From NCBI RefSeq assembly GCF_023701745.1, contig NZ_JAJOZB010000001.1, positions 2,610,501-2,674,500 on the forward strand: a DNA stretch of 64,000 nt, in the 5' to 3' direction. Below the pieces are notes generated by a model, which was not told where the DNA came from, ran no database searches, and saw only the letters and a list, made by a program, of their open reading frames with translations. Within the stretch, counting starts at the first letter, position 1, and every line of letters begins with the position of its first letter. The DNA comes from Streptomyces sp. RKAG293 (GTDB lineage: Bacteria; Actinomycetota; Actinomycetes; Streptomycetales; Streptomycetaceae). Both the position numbers and the translations under genes were made by a program. Shown one piece after another: positions 39,203 through 48,487 of the stretch.

Positions 39203-40123
39203 TCAGCTACGCCGCATGGTGCGGCGGCGTACGCCGAAGGCGAAGGCGGTGATCAGCGCGAGACCGGCGCCGACCGCGCCGAGCGGGGCGCCCTTCCCGA
39301 GGTGCCCGTCCGCCGCGCTGTCCCCGGCGGCCTGCGCCTCGGGGGCCGCTGCGACAGCCGGAGCCGCGGCCGGAGCCGCGGCCGGACCGACTGCTGCGGG
39401 AACGGTCCCGGGAGCGGCTCCGGGGGCAGCCCCCGTGTCGTAGCCGCCGCCCAGGCCCGCCCTGTCGTACGCCGAGCCGGGCAGCTTGTCCCCGTACCTT
39501 CGGTGGACGAGCTGCTGGTAGCCGGCCAGGGTCGTGCCGGCGGCGCCGACGGCTTTGACCGCGTCCGGATCGAGCGGCAGGACCCTGCCCCCGCGCACCA
39601 CGTACCAGGCGTCGATCTGCGGCTCCCGGAAGACCGTGGAACCGGGCTGCGCACCGCCCTTGGCGACGTAGTCGGTCTCGTCGCTCCCGGTGGCGATGTT
39701 CACCACCTTCCAGCCGGCCCCGCTGCGCACCGTCCACACGGAGGCGGTGTGCCCGTCGGCGGAGACCGCCTTGGTGGCGGCGAACTCCGGGAGCGCGACG
39801 GCCGCGCCCCTGTCCCCCGCGACGAAGCCGGGGTTGAGGGTGTTGACCGTGACGGTCGTGCCTTCGAGGTGCGGCGCCGCGGCCTTCGTGGCGCCCTTCA
39901 GAGCGGTGCCGCCGTCACGGGCGAAGAAGCGGGAGAGCGTGTCGAGGGTGGCCGGCGCCGCGGCGGCTTCGCGGGCGGCGGCGGGGGCTGTGGAGGTGGA
40001 AGCGGCGGAAGCGGCGGGTGTGTCGTCGGCGTGCGCCACGGGGACTGCGGCCAGAGTGAGCGCGCCGGACGCCAGCACGGCGGCGGCGCCTGCCGCGATC
40101 TTGTGTGTCGTGCTCGTCTTCAT
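39203..40123 (-). CDS. Exported, membrane-anchored Ala-rich protein, function unknown
   Basis: 306 aa with a Sec signal peptide (HKIAAGAAAVLASGALTLAA, then AHADD). The middle has a folded part (RFFARDGGTALKG to QLVHRRYGDKLP). An Ala/Pro-rich stalk follows (~residues 235-275). The C-terminus is a hydrophobic segment with a basic tail (GAGLALITAFAFGVRRRTMRRS), like a sortase sorting signal but with no LPxTG in front. I recognise no domain. ATG 40123 is 7 bp after the cysteine-protease stop, with GAGG overlapping it, so the two are co-translated. A surface substrate, partner or inhibitor of the protease is a guess. Confidence 0.75.
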   Translation of the reverse strand: MKTSTTHKIAAGAAAVLASGALTLAAVPVAHADDTPAASAASTSTAPAAAREAAAAPATLDTLSRFFARDGGTALKGATKAAAPHLEGTTVTVNTLNPGFVAGDRGAAVALPEFAATKAVSADGHTASVWTVRSGAGWKVVNIATGSDETDYVAKGGAQPGSTVFREPQIDAWYVVRGGRVLPLDPDAVKAVGAAGTTLAGYQQLVHRRYGDKLPGSAYDRAGLGGGYDTGAAPGAAPGTVPAAVGPAAAPAAAPAVAAAPEAQAAGDSAADGHLGKGAPLGAVGAGLALITAFAFGVRRRTMRRS

Positions 40124-40130
40124 CGGCGCC

Positions 40131-40814
40131 TCACGCTCCGATCCGGTAGAGCGAATGGGTCCAGGAGAACGAGCTGTTGTTGACGTAGTACGAGTAATCC
40201 GCCCAGTTGTAGCGGTAGTTGGACGGCCAGGGGTCTCCCCAGTAGACGAAGTTGGTGGCGGTGTCGTAGCCGTAGAGCACATGCATGTGCCCGCCGCCGG
40301 AGCTCCACGCGATACGGGTCTCCACCGGCCGGTTGGCGCTGATCTCGCTCTGCACGGTGGCGTAGCGCAGATAGCCGGTGACGTAGCTGCCGGGGTTGAT
40401 GCCGGCCCAGTCCAGCGCGCTCTGCACGTTGTCCAGCGACGCCTGCCAGTTGCCGCAGGTCGAGCCCTGGGCCCGGTTGAAGGCCGCGTTGCAGAACTGG
40501 TTCTGCGAGTAGGAGCGGCCGAACCAGGTGGCGATGGTGTTGCCGCTCGCGGCCCAGCACCAGTTGGTGTTCTGCTGCGCCTGCATGGTGATGTTCAGCT
40601 GCTTCGCGCCGGCCAGGGTGCTGGTCGCGGCGGCGGGTGCGGAGAGGGGCGCGGCGAGGGGCACGGCATGGGACGCGGGACCGGGTGCGGCACCGGTTGC
40701 GGCGCCGGCTGTGGGGGTGCCGGTGATGCCGAGGCCGAGCGTCGCGGCGAGTGCGAGCACGACCGCCGCGAGGCGCCCGCGGCCGCGCAACCGCATGCGG
40801 AGGGGATGGAGCAT
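40131..40814 (-). CDS. Secreted papain-like cysteine protease
   Basis: 227 aa with a signal peptide (basic RMRLRGRGR, then AAVVLALAATLGLG) and an Ala/Pro-rich propeptide. The active-site block is QQNTNWCWAASGNTIATW (Cys nucleophile preceded by an oxyanion Gln/Asn), the histidine is in SSGGGHMHVLYGYD and WGDPWPSNYRYNW supplies the third residue. The layout is that of C39-like or AvrRpt2-like small papain-fold proteases. GGGAGG precedes ATG 40814. It is divergent from the HTH regulator across a spacer rich in GTGAAC boxes. Substrate unknown. Confidence 0.82.
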   Translation of the reverse strand: MLHPLRMRLRGRGRLAAVVLALAATLGLGITGTPTAGAATGAAPGPASHAVPLAAPLSAPAAATSTLAGAKQLNITMQAQQNTNWCWAASGNTIATWFGRSYSQNQFCNAAFNRAQGSTCGNWQASLDNVQSALDWAGINPGSYVTGYLRYATVQSEISANRPVETRIAWSSGGGHMHVLYGYDTATNFVYWGDPWPSNYRYNWADYSYYVNNSSFSWTHSLYRIGA

Positions 40815-40926
40815 GGCGTTCCTCCCTGTCGGGAAGTGGGGGGTGGAGGAGCGCGTCCGGACGCTGGATCAGAGCATCGGGTGTTGTCGGGGACCGGTCA
40901 ACGGGCTTCAATGTGGGGGCGAGCCA

Positions 40927-41026
40927 GGTGTGAACGCCCGCGGTACGGGTGTGAACACAGGGCGCGGATCAGCAGGTCAGCAGCGTGCCGCGAGACGTAC
41001 CGGCCACCACGTGGGTGAACGTTCAC
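40927..41026. promoter_or_regulatory. Repeated GTGAAC operator boxes
   Basis: GGTGTGAAC occurs at 40927-40935 and 40948-40956, exactly 21 bp apart (two helical turns). A perfect palindrome GTGAACGTTCAC lies at 41015-41026, 25 bp before the regulator start. They lie between the protease and regulator genes, so the encoded HTH protein is the likely binder. Confidence 0.6.
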
Positions 41027-41050
41027 AGACCGCGCGGCCGGAGGAGCGCG

Positions 41051-41962
41051 ATGTCGCAGAGAACCGCATTGTCCGAGGCGCTGCGCACCGGGCCCTTCCA
41101 CCACGCGCTGCGGACGGCCGTCGCCGCCCGCGGTCTGGCCCTGGAACGGGTGCGGCACCGGCTCGCGCAGCGCGGCGTGCGGGTATCCGTGACCAGCCTC
41201 AGCTACTGGCAGAGCGGCATCCGCAGACCGGAGCGGGCCGAATCGCTGCGCGCCGTCCAGGCGTTGGAGGACGTCCTGGAACTGCCCGCGCACTCCCTGA
41301 GCCGGCTGCTCGTCCCCCGCACGACGCCAGACCGGCCGCCGGCCCGCTCGTACCAGTACCTGATGGAACCCGCCGCGGCCCTGGAGACCCTGCTCGCGGA
41401 GCTCGGCTCCCCGGCGGACGGCGGACTCCACACCGTCGTGCACTACGAGAGGGTGCGGATCGGGGAGGCACGCGAGCTGCTCGCCCACGACTCACAGCAT
41501 GTGGTCCGCGCACACCGCGACGGCGTGGACCGCTATGTGGCCATCCACCACGGGGACCCCGGCTGCGATGTCGAGCGGGTCCGGGTGCGGGCGGCCGACA
41601 ACTGCCGCGTCGGACGCGTCAGACGGCACCAGGAGTCCGGCGTGGTCGTCGCCGAACTGCTCTTCGACGGCCGGCTCCGCGCCGGCGACACCGCCCTGCT
41701 CGGCTACGGCTTCGACGACGGCAGCGGCCCGCCGAGCGGCGAGTACGTCCGCGGCTTCCCCTTCGGAGGCGGCCAGTACGTCCTCCAGGCCGCCTTCGCC
41801 CCCACCACCCTCCCGGTCCGCTGCCGCCGCTTCGAACAGCCCACCCAGGGCGCCCCCCAGCAGGCGGTGGCCGAGCTGCTCCTCAACGGCCGCGGCACCG
41901 TCCACTTCGTGGAGGAGACGGTACGGCCGGGCCTGCTGGGCATCGCGTGGGACTGGTCCTGA
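41051..41962 (+). CDS. HTH regulator divergent from the secreted protease
   Basis: 303 aa. The N-terminal ~85 residues look like an XRE-type HTH (GLALERVRHRLAQRGVRVSV, then TSLSYWQSGIRRPERAESL). The remaining ~200 residues form a mostly beta sensory-like domain (HVVRAHRDGVDRYVAIHHGD, ELLFDGRLRAGDTALLGYGF) that I do not recognise. It has no membrane segment. GGAGGAG precedes ATG 41051. Divergence from the protease operon and the shared GTGAAC boxes suggest it controls that operon and itself. Confidence 0.75.
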   Translation: MSQRTALSEALRTGPFHHALRTAVAARGLALERVRHRLAQRGVRVSVTSLSYWQSGIRRPERAESLRAVQALEDVLELPAHSLSRLLVPRTTPDRPPARSYQYLMEPAAALETLLAELGSPADGGLHTVVHYERVRIGEARELLAHDSQHVVRAHRDGVDRYVAIHHGDPGCDVERVRVRAADNCRVGRVRRHQESGVVVAELLFDGRLRAGDTALLGYGFDDGSGPPSGEYVRGFPFGGGQYVLQAAFAPTTLPVRCRRFEQPTQGAPQQAVAELLLNGRGTVHFVEETVRPGLLGIAWDWS

Positions 41963-42048
41963 GGGCCGGGCCGACGCACCCAGGGCGGACGCACTCAGCA
42001 CGGATCCGTCGGGGTGGGGCCGGCCCGTTGCCGGGCGCCCCCGCCGGA

Positions 42049-42705
42049 TCACCAGCCGCGCTTGCGCCACTCCGCGAGGTGCGGGCGCTCGGTGCCGAGG
42101 GAGGTGTCGTTGCCGTGGCCCGGGTAGACCCAGGTCTCGTCGGGGAGGGCGTCGAAGAGCTTGGTGGTCACGTCGCCCAGGAGGCGGGTGAAGGCCTCGG
42201 GGTCGTCGTGGGTGTTGCCGACGCCGCCGGGGAAGAGGCAGTCGCCGGTCCACAGGTGCGGGTGGCCGTGCGGGTCGTCGTAGACGAGGGCGATGCTGCC
42301 GGGGGTGTGGCCGACCAGGTGGCGGGCGGTCAGTTCGATCCGCCCGACCTGGATGGTGTCGCCGTCCTCGACCAGCACGTCGGTGGGGACCGGGATGCCC
42401 TCCGCGTCGTAGCGCCCGGCGTAGGTGCGCGCGCCCGTGGCGGCCTTGACCTCGGCGAGGGCGCCCCAGTGGTCGCCGTGCTGGTGGGTGGTGACGACGG
42501 AGGCGATTCCGTCGTCACCGATCAGGCCGAGCAGCGTCCGGGGCTCGGCGGCCGCGTCGATCAGCAGTTGGTCACCGGAGTCCCGGCAGCGCAGCAGGTA
42601 CGCGTTGTTGTTCATCGCGCCGACCGCGACCTTGGTGATGATGAGGTCGGTGAGCTCGTGCACGTCCGGCGCGCCGCCGACCTTCACTTCTCCGTTATAG
42701 GGCAT
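42049..42705 (-). CDS. MBL-fold metallo-hydrolase
   Basis: 218 aa of the glyoxalase II-like group. Metal ligands are visible: THQHGDHWGAL (HxHxDH), LVGHTPGSIAL, WTGDCLFPGGVGN and YPGHGNDTSLG. It probably hydrolyses a thioester; mycothiol or bacillithiol-linked substrates are plausible in this lineage. ATG 42705. It follows the mycothiol-type isomerase gene on the same strand by 34 bp, so the two may function together in thiol chemistry. Confidence 0.9.
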   Translation of the reverse strand: MPYNGEVKVGGAPDVHELTDLIITKVAVGAMNNNAYLLRCRDSGDQLLIDAAAEPRTLLGLIGDDGIASVVTTHQHGDHWGALAEVKAATGARTYAGRYDAEGIPVPTDVLVEDGDTIQVGRIELTARHLVGHTPGSIALVYDDPHGHPHLWTGDCLFPGGVGNTHDDPEAFTRLLGDVTTKLFDALPDETWVYPGHGNDTSLGTERPHLAEWRKRGW

Positions 42706-42739
42706 GCCGCCCAGGTTAATGGCGCCCAGTTCAATGGCG

Positions 42740-43471
42740 TCAGATGAGCGGTGGGAGGACGGGCAGCGGGTGGTCCGGGACGGTGGTCAGGCCGTCGCCC
42801 TTGGCGCGGCCGCTGACCCAGGCCAGCAGGGCGTTGCCGGTGCCGCTGACGGTGAGCTCCGGCTCGGTGGCCGCGCCGAGGTCCCAGGAGGATCCGCTGC
42901 CGGTGTCGTGCAGCCGCACGGCGGCGACGCCCTCGTGACCGGAGAGGCCGTCGAGGAGCGCCTCGAGCTGCCGCCCGGTGAAGTCCGCCGGCAGATCGTC
43001 GAAACCGCAGCCGATTCCGAGATCCACCTGGTGGAAGTTGATCTCGACGAGCCGCCGCCACGGGATCTCGGCCGCGGCGATCACCTTGCCGGACCGCATC
43101 CGGACCTGGGTGGCCCAGGCCTGCGGCGGAATCTCCCCGGTGGCCAGCGCGAAGCGCTCGGCGGAGCTCCGCAGATCGTCGAGGTGCTCGGCGAGCGGGC
43201 GGCCCGCGCCGTCGGCGATGTCCTTGTCGCGGACCTCGGTGCTGATGTACTGCGGGGTCTCCTCGCCGGTGCGCGCCCAGGTGAGGAGGTTGACGAGCGA
43301 GTCGGCGTTGCGGGCGAGGTGGGCCAGGACGTGGCCGCGGGTCCAGCCGGGCAGCAGCGAGGGCTCGGCGACCGCGGCGGCGGGAAGCGCCGCGACCGCC
43401 TCGATCAGCCGTTCGGTGGCTGCCTGCACGGCGGCCGCATCGCGGGCGGGGTCGGGTCGTTGGACGGACAC
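42740..43471 (-). CDS. Mycothiol-dependent maleylpyruvate isomerase-fold protein
   Basis: 243 aa of the DinB/MDMPI superfamily. The metal site is His in WTRGHVLAHLARNADSL and the EINFHQVDLGIG helix (Glu and His), and the C-terminal MDMPI-C-like domain is present. Family members use mycothiol, which fits an actinobacterium. GTG 43471 has AGGAGG 5-6 nt upstream; a longer frame only adds residues without homologous character. Ring-cleavage genes are absent nearby, so a literal maleylpyruvate role is doubtful. Confidence 0.85.
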   Translation of the reverse strand: MSVQRPDPARDAAAVQAATERLIEAVAALPAAAVAEPSLLPGWTRGHVLAHLARNADSLVNLLTWARTGEETPQYISTEVRDKDIADGAGRPLAEHLDDLRSSAERFALATGEIPPQAWATQVRMRSGKVIAAAEIPWRRLVEINFHQVDLGIGCGFDDLPADFTGRQLEALLDGLSGHEGVAAVRLHDTGSGSSWDLGAATEPELTVSGTGNALLAWVSGRAKGDGLTTVPDHPLPVLPPLI

Positions 43472-43692
43472 AGGGCCTCCTGATCGACAACGTGCTCGAC
43501 AGCTTGATCGACGGTGCACGGACGACGCTAGCGCGATCACTCGGTCGGGTGAACATGGCGGACGCCCTCCGTAAATCGAATGCGCGTGCTATAGGCTCGG
43601 TGTGTCACAACAGGAAGAAATGTTGACGGCGCCCCGTTTAGGCTGACTGGGGGTGCCGACCCTCTCCTTTTCTATGAAAGGTGCGCACTGGC

Positions 43693-46600
43693 GTGGCCGA
43701 TCGACTCACAGTCCGTGGCGCTCGCGAGCACAACCTCAAGAACGTCTCGCTCGACCTCCCCCGGGACGCGCTCATCGTGTTCACCGGGCTCTCCGGTTCG
43801 GGCAAGTCCTCCCTCGCGTTCGACACGATCTTCGCCGAGGGGCAGCGCCGCTACGTCGAGTCGCTCTCCTCCTACGCCCGGCAGTTCCTGGGCCAGATGG
43901 ACAAGCCCGACGTCGACTTCATCGAGGGCCTCTCACCGGCCGTCTCGATCGACCAGAAGTCCACGTCGCGCAACCCGCGCTCCACCGTCGGCACCATCAC
44001 CGAGGTCTACGACTACCTCCGGCTGCTCTTCGCCCGGATCGGCAAGCCGCACTGTCCCGAGTGCCGCCGGCCGATCTCGCGCCAGTCGCCGCAAGCCATC
44101 GTGGACCGGGTGCTGGAGCTGGAGGAGGGCAGCCGCTTCCAGGTGCTCTCCCCGCTGGTGCGCGAGCGCAAGGGCGAGTTCGTCGATCTCTTCGCCGACC
44201 TGCAGACCAAGGGGTACAGCCGGGCCCGGGTGGACGGCGTGACCATCCAGCTGACCGAGCCACCGGTGCTCAAGAAGCAGGAGAAGCACACCATCGAGGT
44301 GGTCATCGACCGCCTCACCGTCAAGGAGAGCGCCAAGCGGCGGCTGACCGACTCCGTCGAGACCGCCCTCGGGCTGGCCGGCGGCATGGTGATCCTGGAC
44401 TTCATCGATCTGCCCGAGGACGACCCGCAGCGTGAGCGGATGTTCTCCGAGCACCTGTACTGCCCCTACGACGACCTCTCCTTCGAGGAGCTGGAGCCGC
44501 GCTCCTTCTCCTTCAACTCGCCCTTCGGCGCCTGCCCGCAGTGCAGCGGCATCGGCACCCGCATGGAGGTCGACCCGGAGCTGATCGTCCCGGACGAGGA
44601 GAAGTCGCTGGAGGACGGCGCGGTCGCGCCGTGGTCCGGCGGGATGTCCAAGGGGTACTTCCAGCGGCTCGTCGAGGCACTCGGCGAGGAGCTCGGCTTC
44701 CGTACGGACATCCCCTGGGCGGGTCTGCCGGTCCGCGCCAAGAAGGCGCTGCTCCACGGGCACAAGACGCAGATCAAGGTGGCCTACAAGAACCGGTACG
44801 GCCGCGAGCGCGCGTACACGACCAACTTCGAAGGCGCGATCCCGTTCGTCAAGCGGCGGCACCAGGAGTCCGAGACGGACTCCAGCCGCGAGCGCTTCGA
44901 GGGCTTCATGCGCGAGGTGCCGTGCCCGACCTGTGAGGGCACCCGGCTCAAGCCGATCGTCCTCGCGGTCACCGTCCAGGGCCGGTCCATCGCCGATGTC
45001 TCCGCGATGTCGATCAGCGACTGCGCCGACTTCCTCTCCGCGATGAAGCTGGACGCCCGCGACAAGAAGATCGCCGAACGGGTTCTGAAGGAGGTCAACG
45101 AGCGGCTGAAGTTCCTGGTCGACGTCGGCCTGGACTACCTCTCGCTCAACCGCGCCTCGGGCAGCCTGTCCGGCGGCGAGGCCCAGCGCATCCGGCTCGC
45201 CACCCAGATCGGCTCCGGTCTGGTCGGCGTGCTGTACGTGCTGGACGAGCCGTCGATCGGTCTGCACCAGCGGGACAACCACCGGCTCATCGAGACCCTG
45301 GTGCGGCTGCGGGACCTCGGCAACACCCTGATCGTGGTGGAGCACGACGAGGACACCATCAAGATCGCCGACTGGATCGTCGACATCGGCCCGGGCGCCG
45401 GTGAGCACGGCGGCAAGGTCGTCCACTCGGGTTCGCTCAAGGACCTGCTGGCCAACGAGGAATCGCTGACCGGCCAGTATCTGTCCGGCAAGCGCTCGAT
45501 CCCGATGCCGGACGTGCGCCGGCCGGTGGACCGTGACCGGCAGCTGACCGTGCACGGCGCCCGCGAGCACAACCTGCAGGACATCGACGTGTCCTTCCCG
45601 CTCGGGGTGCTCACCGCCATCACCGGCGTCTCGGGATCCGGCAAGTCGACGCTGGTCAACGACATCCTGTACACCCACCTGGCGCGCGAGCTGAACGGGG
45701 CGCGCAGCGTCCCGGGCCGGCACACCCGGGTGGAGGGCGACGACCTGGTGGACAAGGTCGTGCACGTGGACCAGTCGCCGATCGGCCGCACCCCGCGCTC
45801 CAACCCGGCGACGTACACCGGTGTCTTCGACCACGTCCGCAGGCTCTTCGCCGAGACGATGGAGGCGAAGGTGCGCGGCTATCTGCCGGGCCGCTTCTCC
45901 TTCAACGTCAAGGGCGGCCGCTGCGAGAACTGCTCGGGCGACGGCACGATCAAGATCGAGATGAACTTCCTGCCGGACGTCTACGTCCCGTGCGAGGTCT
46001 GCCACGGCGCCCGCTACAACCGCGAGACGCTGGAGGTGCACTTCAAGGGCAAGTCCATCTCCGAGGTGCTCGACATGCCGATCGAGGAGGCGCTGGACTT
46101 CTTCGAGGCCGTCCCGACGATCTCCCGTCATCTGCGCACCCTGAACGAGGTGGGGCTGGGCTACGTCCGGCTCGGCCAGTCGGCGCCGACCCTCTCCGGC
46201 GGCGAGGCGCAGCGCGTCAAGCTCGCCAGTGAGCTGCAGAAGCGCTCCACCGGCCGGACGGTCTACGTGCTCGACGAGCCGACCACCGGTCTGCACTTCG
46301 AGGACATCAGCAAGCTCATCAAGGTGCTGTCGGGCCTGGTCGACAAGGGCAACACGGTCATCGTCATCGAGCACAACCTCGATGTCATCAAGACCGCCGA
46401 CTGGGTCATCGACATGGGCCCGGAGGGCGGCAACGGCGGCGGACTGGTGGTGGCCGAGGGCACCCCGGAGGAGATCGCGGGGTCGACGGCCAGCCACACC
46501 GGTAAGTTCCTGCGGGACATCCTGGGTGACCGGGTGAGCGACGCCACGGTGTCGCCGCGGAAGAAGCCGGCGGCGAAGAAGGCCCCGGCCAAGAAGGTCA

Positions 46601-46701
46601 CCGCGAAGAAGGTCACCGCGAAGAAGGCCGCGGTCGCGGAGACCGTCGCGGCACCCGCCAAGAAGGCGGCGCCGCGCAAGAAGGCAGCGGGCAAGGCCTG
46701 A
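43693..46701 (+). CDS. uvrA: Excinuclease ABC subunit A
   Basis: 1002 aa. Two ABC ATPase halves: Walker [13 protein letters not shown] and [13 protein letters not shown], two ABC signatures ([30 protein letters not shown]). Zinc-finger cysteines appear at [17 protein letters not shown] and CENCSGDG with CEVCHG. It finds bulky DNA lesions with UvrB. The C-terminal ~55 residues are a Lys/Ala/Pro-rich tail with KKVTAKK repeats, longer than in E. coli. I prefer GTG 43693 (AAAGG 7-12 nt upstream, MADRLTVRG) to GTG 43681. Confidence 0.97.
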   Translation: MADRLTVRGAREHNLKNVSLDLPRDALIVFTGLSGSGKSSLAFDTIFAEGQRRYVESLSSYARQFLGQMDKPDVDFIEGLSPAVSIDQKSTSRNPRSTVGTITEVYDYLRLLFARIGKPHCPECRRPISRQSPQAIVDRVLELEEGSRFQVLSPLVRERKGEFVDLFADLQTKGYSRARVDGVTIQLTEPPVLKKQEKHTIEVVIDRLTVKESAKRRLTDSVETALGLAGGMVILDFIDLPEDDPQRERMFSEHLYCPYDDLSFEELEPRSFSFNSPFGACPQCSGIGTRMEVDPELIVPDEEKSLEDGAVAPWSGGMSKGYFQRLVEALGEELGFRTDIPWAGLPVRAKKALLHGHKTQIKVAYKNRYGRERAYTTNFEGAIPFVKRRHQESETDSSRERFEGFMREVPCPTCEGTRLKPIVLAVTVQGRSIADVSAMSISDCADFLSAMKLDARDKKIAERVLKEVNERLKFLVDVGLDYLSLNRASGSLSGGEAQRIRLATQIGSGLVGVLYVLDEPSIGLHQRDNHRLIETLVRLRDLGNTLIVVEHDEDTIKIADWIVDIGPGAGEHGGKVVHSGSLKDLLANEESLTGQYLSGKRSIPMPDVRRPVDRDRQLTVHGAREHNLQDIDVSFPLGVLTAITGVSGSGKSTLVNDILYTHLARELNGARSVPGRHTRVEGDDLVDKVVHVDQSPIGRTPRSNPATYTGVFDHVRRLFAETMEAKVRGYLPGRFSFNVKGGRCENCSGDGTIKIEMNFLPDVYVPCEVCHGARYNRETLEVHFKGKSISEVLDMPIEEALDFFEAVPTISRHLRTLNEVGLGYVRLGQSAPTLSGGEAQRVKLASELQKRSTGRTVYVLDEPTTGLHFEDISKLIKVLSGLVDKGNTVIVIEHNLDVIKTADWVIDMGPEGGNGGGLVVAEGTPEEIAGSTASHTGKFLRDILGDRVSDATVSPRKKPAAKKAPAKKVTAKKVTAKKAAVAETVAAPAKKAAPRKKAAGKA

Positions 46702-46806
46702 CACCAGTACATCGGTACACAGGTAGGCACAGGTTCGGGACGTAGGGTACTGGTCGCAAGATCAGTCCCTGCGTCCCTTTCCGCGTCCTGAGCCTGGAGC
46801 ACCACG

Positions 46807-47226
46807 ATGACCGAACCGCACGCCGCCTGCCGCCGTACCGTCCTGCGGGGCGCGGCTCTCGCCGGAGTCGCCGGCCTGGGCCTCACGGCCTGCGGCGGAT
46901 CCGGCAAGGACAAGGCGGCGGCCACCGGGCCCGTCGACCTCGGCCCGGCCACCGAGGTCGCCGTCGGCGGCGCCAAGCTGTTCCGTGACGACAAGGTCGT
47001 GGTCTCGCAACCCACCCAGGGCGCCTACAAGGCGGTCAGCGCCGTGTGCACGCACGCCGGCTGCGTGGTGGACAAGGTCGAGGACGGCATCGTCTCCTGC
47101 CCCTGCCACGGCAGCCGCTTCAACGCCACGACCGGCGCCGTCGTCCAGGGCCCGGCGACCGAGCCGCTGCCCGCCGTCGAGGTACGCGTCGAGGGCGGCA
47201 AACTGATCACCGGCCCCAAGGCCTGA
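46807..47226 (+). CDS. Exported Rieske lipoprotein
   Basis: 139 aa. A twin-arginine-like start (CRRTVLRGAALAGVAGLG) is followed by a lipobox (LTACGG). The Rieske fold has ligands in AVCTHAGCVVDKV and CPCHGSRFNA (CxH and CxxH plus the disulfide cysteines). It would sit on the outer face of the membrane as a [2Fe-2S] electron carrier; no partner oxidase is adjacent. It lies 105 bp after uvrA, with its own ribosome site (GCCTGGAGCACC). Confidence 0.88.
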   Translation: MTEPHAACRRTVLRGAALAGVAGLGLTACGGSGKDKAAATGPVDLGPATEVAVGGAKLFRDDKVVVSQPTQGAYKAVSAVCTHAGCVVDKVEDGIVSCPCHGSRFNATTGAVVQGPATEPLPAVEVRVEGGKLITGPKA

Positions 47227-47235
47227 CACCCGGCA

Positions 47236-48000
47236 TCAGTCGTCGAGGTCGATCGCGAACTCGACGACCGTGGTGTCACCGCGCCGGACGATCGGATGCG
47301 CAACCTCGACCACCCTGCCGTCGTCGGCGACGTGCCTGCGGGTGAAGCGGATCACCGGCACGGAGCCGCCGATGCGTAGCGTCGCCTGCTCGTCCTCGGT
47401 GGGCATGGCCGTGGTGAACGACTCGGTGATGCGGTTGACGTGGATGCCCAGAGTCTTGAACTGCGCACGAGTGCCGCCCGGCCACGGCTCATTGATCGGG
47501 TCGGCGACAGGCGTAGCGGCGACATCGGACCAGCGGACGTAGCTGATGGACATTTGCGTCGGAGCGTCGTTGTCGTAGAACACGAAGTGGCGGGCGAGGA
47601 GCGGTTCGCCGATCTCGCACTCGAAGAGCGCGGCCAGCTCGGCATCGGCTCGCTTCTTCACGTACCGCTTGTCGAGCCGGTACTCGGACCAGCCGATGCC
47701 CTGGTCCTTGGTGAACGCCGTTTGCGGCGCAGTGGTGTTGGTGCGGTACCGGTCAGCTGCCATGCGGTGAATGGGCGGCCGTTTGCGGACGATGGTGCCC
47801 GCGCGGGTCCGGGTCTCGATCAGCCCCTCGTTGCGCAGGACCGAGAGAGCGTTGCGGATCGTCGTCTCGGAGACGCCGTGCGCCTCGCACAGCTCCGGCA
47901 GGGTGGGCAGGCGGTCGTCCGGCGCGTAGGTGCCGTCGTGGATCTGGGCACGTACTTCGGCGGCGATGCGGAGGTACTCCGGCCGTTCCTCGCGGGGCAC
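47236..48000 (-). CDS. GntR/HutC-family transcriptional repressor
   Basis: 254 aa. Winged helix at residues ~5-75 (YLRIAAEVRAQIHDGTYAPD, LCEAHGVSETTIRNALSVLR) and a UbiC-like (UTRA) effector domain at ~95-250. I chose GTG 48000 (GGGAGGG 8-9 nt upstream). It faces the small genes that follow across a spacer with three GAGTAC-core operator boxes. Its 3' end is 9 bp from the Rieske lipoprotein stop. Such GntR genes often control plasmid or ICE transfer in Streptomyces; no transfer genes are here. Confidence 0.88.
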   Translation of the reverse strand: MPREERPEYLRIAAEVRAQIHDGTYAPDDRLPTLPELCEAHGVSETTIRNALSVLRNEGLIETRTRAGTIVRKRPPIHRMAADRYRTNTTAPQTAFTKDQGIGWSEYRLDKRYVKKRADAELAALFECEIGEPLLARHFVFYDNDAPTQMSISYVRWSDVAATPVADPINEPWPGGTRAQFKTLGIHVNRITESFTTAMPTEDEQATLRIGGSVPVIRFTRRHVADDGRVVEVAHPIVRRGDTTVVEFAIDLDD

Positions 48001-48029
48001 GCGAACCACCCTCCCGAGTGATCGTCCGA

Positions 48030-48117
48030 TTCTGTACTCACATATTGGCCTCTTCACTTGACCCTCGCCAAGTCGCGCGTGATTCTGAGTACAGAAAGAA
48101 ACTTTCCGTACTCAGAA
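48030..48117. promoter_or_regulatory. Operator cluster for the GntR repressor
   Basis: TTCTGAGTAC (48083-48092) and GTACTCAGAA (48108-48117) form a perfect 10-bp inverted repeat. A third copy, TTCTGTACTC (48030-48039), is an exact reverse complement of 48087-48096. All lie between the GntR start and the divergent small genes. Confidence 0.7.
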
Positions 48118-48142
48118 CGCTGCGGAGTTTGGGAGCACACCC

Positions 48143-48487
48143 ATGCCTGAATCCGGACAGAGCTGGCAGCGCCGCTTCCCCGGGAACGCAGAGCAGGCTC
48201 GCGTCGTCCGGGTATGGGTGGGCAATCACGTGCGCCACGAGGACGCTCCGCTGCTGGCCGACGAACTGTTCGTCGCCGTCCTGGCGACACGGCCGGCGAA
48301 GATCCAGATGACCGTCTCCACGGCCGGCTACCGGGCCCGCATCTCCGCGTCCGGCAGTGTGGCGTTACCGCTGCACAGCGTCAGGGGTGCCGGTCTCTCG
48401 ATCATCCGCGCCTTCTCGTCCTGCCACGGCACCACCCCGGACGATCACGGCCTCTGGGCAGAAGTCACCCAGGAGAAGACGCCATGA
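48143..48487 (+). CDS. RsbW-like (HATPase fold) protein lacking the ATP-binding N box
   Basis: 114 aa. The overall plan matches the small Streptomyces anti-sigma/regulatory ATPase-fold proteins: RRFPGNAEQARVVRVWVGNH at the start and GAGLSIIRAFSSCHG near the end. The usual ELVTNAxxH N box is replaced by DELFVAVLATRPAKI, so ATP binding is doubtful. Start ATG 48143. It overlaps the next gene by four bases (ATGA). It may be a protein-interaction relic of a switch. Confidence 0.6.
   Translation: MPESGQSWQRRFPGNAEQARVVRVWVGNHVRHEDAPLLADELFVAVLATRPAKIQMTVSTAGYRARISASGSVALPLHSVRGAGLSIIRAFSSCHGTTPDDHGLWAEVTQEKTP

Noticed and set aside
36138..39443. 1101-codon plus-strand frame opposite rapZ and uvrC
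   Set aside because: Shadow of conserved genes on the minus strand; no recognisable domain or ribosome site.
43933..46704. 923-codon minus-strand frame opposite uvrA
   Set aside because: Antisense shadow with composition typical of out-of-frame high-GC DNA.
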